From NCBI GenBank assembly GCA_945957335.1, contig CAMFLJ010000003.1, forward strand, positions 1 to 37,929: a stretch of DNA of 37,929 bases, given 5' to 3'. The notes beneath the pieces are model-generated. The model ran no database searches, was not told where the DNA came from, and saw only the letters and a list, made by a program, of their open reading frames with translations. This document shows positions 16,608 to 23,478 of this stretch, piece by piece. A program made the position numbers and the translations under genes. The first letter of the stretch is position 1; each line of letters starts with the position of its first letter. This stretch comes from an uncultured Actinomycetes bacterium. Lineage in GTDB: Bacteria > Actinomycetota > Acidimicrobiia > Acidimicrobiales > Acidimicrobilacustridaceae.

Positions 16608-16682
16608 GTCGACCCCCTCGTGTCGGTGCGAGAGGATCGCAGACGCCGGGCGCCCGTGGCGACCCGGCGGGGAGCGGCTGGC

Positions 16683-17156
16683 TCAGGAAGGCTCGACGTG
16701 CTGGGCCAGGTAGAGCTGCTCGCCGAGCGAGGCCACCAGCGAGAGCTGGGTCTCGAGCCAGTCGGCGTGCTCCTCCTCGCCCTCGAGGATGTGCTCGAGG
16801 AGGTCACGGCTGCCGTGGTCGCTCTTGGAGTAGCAGAGCTCGATGCCACGGGTGAGGCGGGCGACGGCCTCGACCTCGACGTCGAGCGCGAGCTGCAGCT
16901 TCTCGGGGACGTCCTCGCCCACGCGGACGGTGCCGAGGCGCTGGAGGTTCGGGACGCCGTCGAGGTAGAGGATCCGCTCGATGAGCGCCTCGGCGTCCTT
17001 CATCTCGTCGATGGACTCCTCGCGGAACTTCGAGGCGAGCTTGTCGTAGCCCCAGTTGTCGCACATCTTGGCGTCGATGAAGTACTGGTTGATCGCCGTG
17101 AGCTCGGCGGTCAGCACCTCGTTCAGCAGCTCGATGACCTCTGCGTCGCCGTTCAT
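16683..17156 (-). CDS. bfr: Bacterioferritin with Asp at the His54 ferroxidase position
   Basis: 157-residue heme-type ferritin; 24 copies form an iron-storage shell. The numbering lines up with E. coli Bfr without gaps at the key sites: E18, Y25, E51, heme-ligand M52, E94, E127 and H130. Position 54, normally the His iron ligand (DEMKH), is Asp here (DEMKD), so the ferroxidase centre would be changed. ATG 17156 is preferred over the ATG two codons upstream because GGAG sits 6 nt before it. A TACCCT box (17209 to 17204) inside GTGGCC-N12-GGCCAC may be its own promoter and operator. bfd is 97 nt upstream in the same direction. Confidence 0.96.
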   Translation of the reverse strand: MNGDAEVIELLNEVLTAELTAINQYFIDAKMCDNWGYDKLASKFREESIDEMKDAEALIERILYLDGVPNLQRLGTVRVGEDVPEKLQLALDVEVEAVARLTRGIELCYSKSDHGSRDLLEHILEGEEEHADWLETQLSLVASLGEQLYLAQHVEPS

Positions 17157-17197
17157 GAACATCTCCAGGGGTGGGGGCGAGGGGTCCCGCCGGTCGC

Positions 17198-17221
17198 GTG
17201 GCCAGGGTAGATCGCGGCCAC
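17198..17221 (-). promoter_or_regulatory. Candidate bfr promoter in an inverted repeat
   Basis: Minus-strand TACCCT (17209 to 17204) sits between GTGGCC (17198-17203) and GGCCAC (17216-17221). The arrangement could be a promoter with an overlapping operator. The leader would be about 40 nt. Confidence 0.35.
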
Positions 17222-17253
17222 GGGGTGCGGGGACGGGCGTGCGGGCGTGGCGC

Positions 17254-17469
17254 TCAGAGCGCGGGCACGGCGCGGGAGGGGGCCCCGCAGGCGACCTCGG
17301 CGGGCTCGCCGGTGCGGCGCGAGACGGTGTCGGCCACCACCGGGAGGCAGCCACCGCAGTCGGTGCCGGCGCCGCAGATGTCGCTGACCTCGGACACCGT
17401 GCGCGCGCCGTGGTCGACGGCGGCCTCGATGTCACGGTGGCTCACCACCTTGCAGTGGCAGACGATCAC
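17254..17469 (-). CDS. bfd: Bacterioferritin-associated ferredoxin
   Basis: 71-residue [2Fe-2S] protein that donates electrons to bacterioferritin to release stored iron. Cluster ligands C4, C6, C38 and C41 (VCHC and GTDCGGC) fall at the same positions as in E. coli Bfd, which fixes the start. GTG 17469 is chosen because GGAGGG lies 4 nt upstream; a TTG four codons earlier is possible. The C-terminal 20 residues are Ala/Pro-rich and variable. It precedes bfr on the same strand. Two iron boxes upstream point to DtxR/IdeR control. Confidence 0.93.
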   Translation of the reverse strand: MIVCHCKVVSHRDIEAAVDHGARTVSEVSDICGAGTDCGGCLPVVADTVSRRTGEPAEVACGAPSRAVPAL

Positions 17470-17498
17470 GGTGCCCTCCAACCGAGCGGTTGACGACG

Positions 17499-17520
17499 CT
17501 CCGCCGGCCCTGCGGCGGAG
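17499..17520 (-). promoter_or_regulatory. Perfect hairpin in the bfd leader
   Basis: CTCCGCCG (17499-17506) and CGGCGGAG (17513-17520) form an 8-bp stem with loop GCCCTG, between the iron box and the bfd start. It may affect mRNA stability or transcription. Confidence 0.35.
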
Positions 17521-17526
17521 TGGGGC

Positions 17527-17540
17527 TTAGGTTGCCCTAA
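17527..17540. promoter_or_regulatory. DtxR/IdeR-type iron box 1
   Basis: TTAGG-TTGC-CCTAA, a TTAGG-N4-CCTAA inverted repeat that matches the core of the DtxR/IdeR operator. It is about 58 nt upstream of bfd. Confidence 0.65.
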
Positions 17541-17600
17541 CACGCGCCGATCGTCAAGCCGACCTTGGTCCCGGTCCGGGGTTGCCAAAGGTCCCGAATC

Positions 17601-17622
17601 GGTGTTAGGAATGCCTAACACC
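17601..17622. promoter_or_regulatory. DtxR/IdeR-type iron box 2
   Basis: GGTGTTAGG (17601-17609) and CCTAACACC (17614-17622) are perfect 9-bp arms around AATG, with the same TTAGG-N4-CCTAA core as box 1. The two centres are 78 bp apart. A double box upstream of an iron-storage gene recalls IdeR activation of mycobacterial bfrA. Confidence 0.65.
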
Positions 17623-17693
17623 AAGCCCGGGCCGAGCCGTCGTTGAGGGGCGACGGCCCGGCCCGGGCCGTGTGCCCCGGCCCCGCCGGCACC

Positions 17694-18239
17694 TCAGCCC
17701 CGATCGAGCTCGGCGAGCAGGGCGTACAGCGGGTCGTCGGGGCCGCGACGCCCCACGGTGTCGGTGGCCGGGATCTCCCAGCGGCTGCCCTCGGCCGGGG
17801 CTGTCACCCACTCGGTGGTGGCGATGCGCCGGGCGATCCGCCAGGGGCCCCCGTCGCGGCGCTCGAGGCGGTCGAGGTAGCGGAAGCCGACCGTGAGGTT
17901 CCGCCGCGGGTCGGGGTCGTCACTGCGGTGGTGGGAGATGCCGTAGGTCTCGGCCACCGCCGCGTCGCCCGCCACCGTGGAGAGGTGGTTGGCCACCAGG
18001 TGCATCGTCGAGGCGTAGCGGCCGAGCAGCCGAAACGCCCACGCCACGAACTCGTCGATCGTGCCGTCGAAGGCCCCGTGGGTGTCGGTGGCATCGGGGT
18101 GGTAGCAGTCGCGGACCATCGCCTCGTCCATCCGGTCGATGCCTCGGCAGTAGCGCAGGACGACCTCGTGGATCGCCTGCTTGTCGAGCAGCTCGGCGAG
18201 CGCGGCGGGCCCGGGCGGGGAGGGTGGGGGCGGGGTCAC
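17694..18239 (-). CDS. SnoaL-like / NTF2-fold protein
   Basis: 181 residues of the SnoaL_4 type, a cone-shaped alpha+beta fold used by dehydratases, isomerases and many uncharacterised enzymes. Typical elements are AIHEVVLRYCRGIDRMD, DCYHPDATDTHGAFDGTIDEFVAW (in outline), and HLVANHLSTVAGDAAVAETYGISHHR. GTG 18239 is preferred over ATG 18281 since TACGCT lies 8 nt upstream, the leaderless spacing seen elsewhere here; the longer start would include the promoter. A Pro-rich stretch (TPPPPSPPGP) opens the protein. Its substrate is unknown. Confidence 0.85.
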   Translation of the reverse strand: MTPPPPSPPGPAALAELLDKQAIHEVVLRYCRGIDRMDEAMVRDCYHPDATDTHGAFDGTIDEFVAWAFRLLGRYASTMHLVANHLSTVAGDAAVAETYGISHHRSDDPDPRRNLTVGFRYLDRLERRDGGPWRIARRIATTEWVTAPAEGSRWEIPATDTVGRRGPDDPLYALLAELDRG

Positions 18240-18247
18240 GTCTGCGG

Positions 18248-18253
18248 AGCGTA
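18248..18253 (-). promoter_or_regulatory. -10 box for leaderless SnoaL-like gene
   Basis: TACGCT (minus strand) with 8 nt to the GTG at 18239. This decides the start codon. Confidence 0.5.
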
Positions 18254-18350
18254 GGTTCCTGGTATCAACACAGGGAGCCATCCAGGCGGACGACCACGGG
18301 CTGCGGGCCCGATCGGCGGTCGGCGGCCCGGTTCCCAGGAGTGTCCGCCC

Positions 18351-19931
18351 GTGTCCGTCCCCATCTCCACCACCGCGCCGTCAGGCCTGCTCGCCGCGGC
18401 GCGGCGCGCCCCGGCCACCGCGCGCTCGTGGCTGGCACGGCTCCCGTGGGAGGCGCGGATGGTCGTGCTGGTGGGGCTCGCGACCCTCGTGGCCCGCCTG
18501 CCCGGCCTTCTCTACAACGGCCTGTTCGATCGCGACGAGGCCTACCTCAGCGTGATGGGCGACGTCATGCGCGGCGGAGGCTCGCTCTACGTCGACGTCA
18601 TCGACCGCAAGCCGCCCGTCGTCCCCCTCGCCTACGGGCTGGTGCGCGACCTCAGCGTCGACATGCGGGCCGTGCGCCTCCTCCTCACCGTCGGCGTGCT
18701 CGTCAACGGCGTGCTCGTCGCCCTGCTCGTGCGTCGCCTCGCCGGCGCCGACGGATCGACCACCAGCCGCACCCGCGTCGACCGGGCCGCCACCGCGGCC
18801 GGCGTGCTGGCGGTGCTTGCCACGTGCTGGTTCCTCCCGGCCGACGCCCAGGCCGCCAACTTCGAGCTGTGGGGCCTGGCGCCCGCCACCGGTGCGGTGC
18901 TCGCCGCCATCTGGGCGCGGGGCCGCCGCGACGGCGCCTGGCGCTGGTTCCTGGTGGCCGGCGCCCTCGTCGCCCTCGCCGCCCACATCAAGCAGCCCTA
19001 CATCGCCGTCGCCGCGCCGGTGGCCTGGGAGGCGCTGCGGGGGCGCTCCGCTCGGGGGGCCAAGCTCGCCGCCGCGACGGCCGGAGCGGTGCTGGCCACC
19101 CTCCCGATGGCGCTGCTGGTCGACCTCGGCTCGCTCTACCGCTGGGCGTGGGCCGACAACGGCGACTACCTCGACGGTGGCCTGTCGATGGCCCGGGCCT
19201 TCGGCGTGGGCCTCGGGCTCACCGTGGTGTTCCTCTGCTTCCACGCCCCGCTGCTCTACGGCTTCTGGGCGGCCGTCACCCGCCGGGTGCGCCTCGACCC
19301 GACCGTCGTGGTGTGGGTCCTGGCCTCGCTCGCGGTGGTGCCGCTCGGGCTGCGCTTCTTCGGCCACTACTACCAGCAGGTCGTGCCGCCCCTCGCCGTG
19401 CTCACCGGCGTGGCCCTGGCCACCGCGCCCCGGTGGGCGTGGCGGATCGTGGGCGCGGGCGCGGTGGTGGCCACCACGGTGCTGCTCGCGGTGTCGTTCG
19501 TGCACCGGCCCGACCTCACCGACTTCACCTCCGTCGGTCGCTACGTGCAGAGCACGACCTCGCCGAACGACCGCATCCTCGTGTGGGGCGCCCTCCCCGA
19601 CGTGTACGTGTCGGCCCAGCGCCAGCCGTCCGGGGTGTTCCTGCACGACGGCTACCTCACCGGCAACTGGGCCAGCCGCGAGGTGCCCCTCGACCCGGGT
19701 GTCGTGGCCGACGAGCCGTTCCGCGACCGGTGGGCGCTGTTCCTCGCCGACCTGGCCGCCGACCCGCCCGAGATCATCATCGACGCCGCCCGCCCCGGCA
19801 CCGACTGGGCGGCGTACTCGCCGTCGAAGTACCCGATCGGCACGCTGATGCAGCAGTGCTACCGGCAGGTGACCGTGCTCGACGGCCTGCCGGTGTGGGC
19901 CCGCGACCACTCGGCCTGCCCCACCCCGTAG
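18351..19931 (+). CDS. GT-C membrane glycosyltransferase (GT39/PMT_2-like)
   Basis: 526-residue polytopic protein of the dolichyl-phosphate-mannose or ArnT-like type that uses lipid-linked sugars at the outer face of the membrane. The first outside loop has the acidic motif GLFDRDEAYLS (about 57-67), then several hydrophobic helices (from about 37 to 395), with RFFGHYYQQVVPPLAVLTG in the later part as in many PMT_2 proteins. A soluble C-terminal domain (about 400-526) follows. GTG 18351 has AGGAG 10 nt upstream. The acceptor cannot be told; the gene is isolated from cell-wall genes. It is divergent from the SnoaL-like gene. Confidence 0.88.
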   Translation: MSVPISTTAPSGLLAAARRAPATARSWLARLPWEARMVVLVGLATLVARLPGLLYNGLFDRDEAYLSVMGDVMRGGGSLYVDVIDRKPPVVPLAYGLVRDLSVDMRAVRLLLTVGVLVNGVLVALLVRRLAGADGSTTSRTRVDRAATAAGVLAVLATCWFLPADAQAANFELWGLAPATGAVLAAIWARGRRDGAWRWFLVAGALVALAAHIKQPYIAVAAPVAWEALRGRSARGAKLAAATAGAVLATLPMALLVDLGSLYRWAWADNGDYLDGGLSMARAFGVGLGLTVVFLCFHAPLLYGFWAAVTRRVRLDPTVVVWVLASLAVVPLGLRFFGHYYQQVVPPLAVLTGVALATAPRWAWRIVGAGAVVATTVLLAVSFVHRPDLTDFTSVGRYVQSTTSPNDRILVWGALPDVYVSAQRQPSGVFLHDGYLTGNWASREVPLDPGVVADEPFRDRWALFLADLAADPPEIIIDAARPGTDWAAYSPSKYPIGTLMQQCYRQVTVLDGLPVWARDHSACPTP

Positions 19932-20062
19932 CGCAGGGCCGACCCCGCGGATCCGCGCGGCACCCGTGCCGCGGCGTGGGCGCGCCGGTGCCGCCGGCCC
20001 GGTGAGGAGGAGGGTCATCGGTCACGACGGGATTCTTCGCGCCCGCGGTGCGGTTCACTACC

Positions 20063-20084
20063 TACGGAACGCCGGCGTTCCGTA
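20063..20084. promoter_or_regulatory. 22-bp perfect palindrome upstream of the MFS pump
   Basis: TACGGAACGCC followed by its exact mirror (GGCGTTCCGTA) occupies 20063-20084, 62 nt before the pump start. Such a site next to a drug-type exporter is typical of a TetR-family operator. The half-site CGGAAC also occurs, in opposite orientation, upstream of the PadR gene (23381-23395). Confidence 0.6.
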
Positions 20085-20145
20085 ATGCTCCGCCGGCCCC
20101 GACGCACCGAACCCCCCCCTGCCTGACCCCCCGAAGAGGCCCGCC

Positions 20146-21792
20146 GTGGACGCCATCGCCACCCATCGCCGCCGCTGGTACACGCTGCTCGTGCTGTGCA
20201 TGAGCCTGCTCGTGATCGGCATCGACAACACCATCCTCAACGTCGCCCTGCCGACGCTCTCCGAGCAGCTCGGCGCCACCAGCTCGCAGCTGCAGTGGAT
20301 CGTCGACGCCTACGTCATCGTGTTCGCCGGCCTGCTGCTCACCGCCGGCGCCATCGGCGACCGCTTCGGCCGCAAGAAGGCGCTCACCGGCGGCCTCGTC
20401 GTGTTCGGCATCGGCTCGGTGCTCGCCGCGTTCTCGGGCAGCGCCGGCCACCTGATCGGCACCCGCGCGCTGATGGGCGCGGCGGGCGCGTTCATCATGC
20501 CGGCCACCCTCTCGATCCTCACCAACGTGTTCACCGACGCCGCCGAGCGGGCCAAGGCCATCGGCGTGTGGGCCGGGGTCTCCGCGCTCGGCATCGCCAT
20601 CGGGCCGCTCGCCGGCGGCTGGCTGCTCGAGCACTTCTCCTGGGGCTCGGTCTTCCTCGTCAACATCCCGTTCGTGATCGCAGCCCTCGTGGCCGGCCAC
20701 TTCCTGGTGCCCGAGTCGGCCGACCCCGACGCCCCCCGCCTCGACCTCGTCGGCGCGGCCCTGTCGATCGCCGGCCTGGTGGCCTTCCTGTGGGGGATCA
20801 TCGAGGCGCCCGGCAAGGGCTGGACCTCGCCCGAGGTGCTCGTCGCCCTCGGTGTCGGTGCCGCCGTGCTCGGCCTGTTCGTGGCCTGGGAGCTGCGTTC
20901 GGACCACCCGATGCTCGACATCCGGTTCTTCCGCAACCCGCGGTTCTCGGCCGCCAGCGGCGCCATCACCCTGTCGTTCTTCGCCATGTTCGGCGCCATG
21001 TTCGTGCTCACGCAGTACCTGCAGGCCGTGCTCGGCTACAGCGCCCTGCAGGCCGGGCTGCGCCTGGCGCCCATCTCGCTGGTGCTGATGATCGTGGCTC
21101 CCACCGCCAACATCTGGGTGAAGCGCTTCGGGTCGAAGTACGTCGTGGCCACCGGCCTGCTGATCGCGGCGGGCGGCCTGGTGATGATGAGCCGCCTCGA
21201 CGGCTCGTCGTCGGCCTGGCAGGTCACCGGTGTGCTGGCCCTCCTCGGTCTGGGCATGGGCAACGTGATGGCGCCCGCCACCGACTCGATCATGGGCTCG
21301 CTGCCGAAGGAGCGGGCGGGCGTCGGCTCGGCCGTGAACGACACCACCCGCGAGATCGGCGGGGCGCTGGGCGTGGCCATCATCGGCTCGCTCCTCGCCT
21401 CGAGCTACCGGTCGTCGATGGACGCCGCCGTCGCCGGCACGCCGCTGCCCGCCGACGCCGCCAACGCCGTGCGCGACTCCATCGGCGGCGCGGTGGCGGT
21501 GTCGCAGCGGGCCGCCGCCGACTTCCCGCAGCAGGCCGCCCAGCTGCTCGACGCCGCACGCGACTCGTTCGTGTCGGCCATGCGCCCGGCGCTGATGGTG
21601 GGCGCCGCCTTCATCGCCCTCGGGGCGCTGGTGGTGCTGTTCTTCCTGCCGGCCCGGGCCGAGGAGCAGGCCGAGCTCGAGGCCGCCGAGCTGGACGCCG
21701 TCGACATCGGCGAGGCCGGCCTCGAGCCGGCTGCGATCGACCGGCGCCTCGACGGCGTGGGCGAGCTGGGCCTGGCCGGCGCCGACGCCTGA
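20146..21792 (+). CDS. MFS transporter, DHA2 (EmrB/QacA-like) family
   Basis: 548-residue proton-driven drug exporter family member with about 14 TM helices. Motif features are IDNTILNVALPTLSEQL in TM1 (the D1-type signature), GAIGDRFGRKKAL in the 2-3 loop (motif A), and GPLAGGWLLEHFSWGSVFLVN in the TM5-6 region (motif C). The C-terminal 45 residues are an acidic cytoplasmic tail (EEQAELEAAELDAVDIGEAG). GTG 20146 has GAAGAGG upstream and gives the MFS N-terminus. A 22-bp palindrome in the promoter region suggests TetR-type repression. The substrate is unknown. Confidence 0.94.
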   Translation: MDAIATHRRRWYTLLVLCMSLLVIGIDNTILNVALPTLSEQLGATSSQLQWIVDAYVIVFAGLLLTAGAIGDRFGRKKALTGGLVVFGIGSVLAAFSGSAGHLIGTRALMGAAGAFIMPATLSILTNVFTDAAERAKAIGVWAGVSALGIAIGPLAGGWLLEHFSWGSVFLVNIPFVIAALVAGHFLVPESADPDAPRLDLVGAALSIAGLVAFLWGIIEAPGKGWTSPEVLVALGVGAAVLGLFVAWELRSDHPMLDIRFFRNPRFSAASGAITLSFFAMFGAMFVLTQYLQAVLGYSALQAGLRLAPISLVLMIVAPTANIWVKRFGSKYVVATGLLIAAGGLVMMSRLDGSSSAWQVTGVLALLGLGMGNVMAPATDSIMGSLPKERAGVGSAVNDTTREIGGALGVAIIGSLLASSYRSSMDAAVAGTPLPADAANAVRDSIGGAVAVSQRAAADFPQQAAQLLDAARDSFVSAMRPALMVGAAFIALGALVVLFFLPARAEEQAELEAAELDAVDIGEAGLEPAAIDRRLDGVGELGLAGADA

Positions 21793-21854
21793 TCCCGTCC
21801 CGGCCCGCGCCTCGCACCCGAGGGTGCGGAGCGCCGGCCGGGTCGGGCAGCGGT

Positions 21855-22613
21855 TCAGTCGATTGCGGTGGTGCCGCCGTCGACGATGAACGACTGGCCG
21901 GTGATGAACGAGGCGCCGCTGCTCAGCAGGAACGCCACCGGCTCACCGATCTCACGGGGCTCACCGAGGCGTCCGAGCGGCGCGCTCGACTCCATGTTCG
22001 CCTTGAGGTCGCCGATGGTGAGCGACGGGGCCAGCATCGGCGTCTCGATGTAGCCGGGGCACACCGCGTTGACGCGCACGCCCTGGGGGCCGAGGTGCTG
22101 GGCCATCGACCGCACGGTGCCGAGCATGCCGGCCTTCGACGCGCAGTAGGCGGGGATGGCGGCGTTGCCGATCCAGCCCTCGATCGACGAGATGCCCACG
22201 ACGGCCGAGCCCGGGTTGGCGAGCAGCTCGGGCAGCAGCGCCTGCACCAGCATCGGGAACGCGGTGAGGTTGATCGACAGCACGAAGTCCCAGACCTCGC
22301 GGGTGATCGACCCGACCGGCTCGACCTGCACGGTGCCGGCCGCGTGCACGAGCCCGCCGATGGGGCCGACGACGGCCTTGCTGGCCTCGATGGCGCCCGG
22401 GTAGTTGGCCGCGTCGCTGACGTCGACCGACAGGCCGATGGCGCTGACCCCGAAGCGCGACGCCAGGTCGGCGGCGGCGGCCTCGGCGGCCTCCGCGTTG
22501 AGGTCCCAGAGGGCGACGTTGCGACCCTGCTCGGCCAGGGCCGTTGCGCTGGCCAGGCCGATGCCCGATGCCCCGCCCGTCACCACCACTGCGGTCGTCG
22601 TCGTGTTGCCCAT
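21855..22613 (-). CDS. Short-chain dehydrogenase/reductase
   Basis: 252-residue classical SDR. NAD(P) motif TGGASGIG (12-19), HAAG (90-93), N115, S142/S143 (GISSIEG) and Y156-x-x-x-K160 (YCASK) are all present. D37 (LWDLN) after beta-2 favours NAD(H). The substrate is unknown; the C-terminal GQSFIVDGG is the usual family end. The start has GAGGGGG upstream. It lies 109 nt behind the PadR regulator on the same strand, so it may be in the PadR regulon. Confidence 0.93.
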   Translation of the reverse strand: MGNTTTTAVVVTGGASGIGLASATALAEQGRNVALWDLNAEAAEAAAADLASRFGVSAIGLSVDVSDAANYPGAIEASKAVVGPIGGLVHAAGTVQVEPVGSITREVWDFVLSINLTAFPMLVQALLPELLANPGSAVVGISSIEGWIGNAAIPAYCASKAGMLGTVRSMAQHLGPQGVRVNAVCPGYIETPMLAPSLTIGDLKANMESSAPLGRLGEPREIGEPVAFLLSSGASFITGQSFIVDGGTTAID

Positions 22614-22722
22614 GTGTCCCCCTCGGTTCGTGCGGGCCGGTCGGTCCGCGGTCAGGTCGTGCGTCGGTGCAGCGTCGGTGCTGCGTGGTCGGATCGGTGT
22701 GGTCGGCGTCGTCGCCGGTGGC

Positions 22723-23337
22723 TCAGGTGCCGCGCTCGGCCAACCGGTCGAGGTCGGCGAGCATCTCGTCGGCGAGGGCGAGCTCGCCCTCGATGCGGCG
22801 CCGAGACCAGCGGGCCACGAGCGACGGGTAGGCCCACGCGTCGTCGGCGGCCGAGGTCTGCTCGGAGTGGCGGGCCGCCTCGAGCTCGTCGCGCAGCTGG
22901 GCCTGGTGGGTGAGCACCTGCTCGCGCAGGCGCTCGGGCGGGGCGAGGTGACCGAGCCAGAGGCGCAGCATCAGCCCGTTCTTGAGCACGGTGGGCTCGG
23001 CGTCGGTCTCGAGCTGCCAGCGCTCGAGCGCGGCGCGACCGGTGGGCGTGATGGCGTAGAGGCGCTTGCCCCGCACGTCGTCGCGGGCGACCACGCGGCT
23101 CTGCACCAGGCCGAGCTCCTCGAGGCGGCGCAGCTCGGCGTAGATCTGGCTGGTGGCCGGGCTCCAGTAGAAGAACCGCAGGATGGCGTCGGCCCACTGC
23201 TTGATGTCGTAGCCGGACAGCTCGCGGTCGAAGCTCAGCAGGCCGAGCACCGCCCAGGCCGTGGCCGGGATGGCGGGCCGCGTCGCCTCGTCGGCCGAGG
23301 CCGGGGCGGGGGCGGCGCTGGCTCGGGCGGCGGTCAC
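22723..23337 (-). CDS. PadR family transcriptional regulator
   Basis: 204 residues. The winged helix (about 26-100) has the PadR pattern AVLGLLSFDRELSGYDIKQW, then SPATSQIYAELRRLEELGLV and RLYAITPTGRAALERW. The C-terminal dimerising helical domain (about 105-204) corresponds to the longer PadR-s2 / AphA-like type. The start is a GTG; the first 22 residues are Ala/Pro-rich and may not be structured. A 15-bp inverted repeat GTTCCG-ATC-CGGAAC lies 44-58 nt upstream and may be an autoregulatory site. The SDR downstream is the probable target; ligand unknown. Confidence 0.9.
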   Translation of the reverse strand: MTAARASAAPAPASADEATRPAIPATAWAVLGLLSFDRELSGYDIKQWADAILRFFYWSPATSQIYAELRRLEELGLVQSRVVARDDVRGKRLYAITPTGRAALERWQLETDAEPTVLKNGLMLRLWLGHLAPPERLREQVLTHQAQLRDELEAARHSEQTSAADDAWAYPSLVARWSRRRIEGELALADEMLADLDRLAERGT

Positions 23338-23380
23338 CGGCCCATCCGATCACACGTCGCCCGGACCATCAACCAGTCCT

Positions 23381-23395
23381 GTTCCGATCCGGAAC
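23381..23395. promoter_or_regulatory. Inverted repeat upstream of the PadR gene
   Basis: GTTCCG-ATC-CGGAAC, 6-bp arms with a 3-bp gap, 44 bp upstream of the PadR start. It is a candidate autoregulatory operator. Confidence 0.4.
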
Positions 23396-23416
23396 TCCGA
23401 CCGGCTCTCCCTTTCG

Positions 23417-23464
23417 TTCTGGCATGCGTTTTGCACCCCTACGGGTGCAGAACGCATGCCAGAA
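23417..23464. terminator. 48-bp near-perfect inverted repeat between amidase and padR
   Basis: Arms 23417-23438 (TTCTGGCATGCGTT then TTGCACCC) and 23443-23464 are 22 bp long with one T/G mismatch (23431/23450) and loop CTAC. The stretch is much less GC-rich than its surroundings. It lies just past the amidase stop (minus strand) and before padR, so a terminator is likely. It lacks a U-tract, and its length and composition also fit a small mobile palindromic repeat. Confidence 0.6.
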
Positions 23465-23478
23465 GCTGGAAGGAGCGG

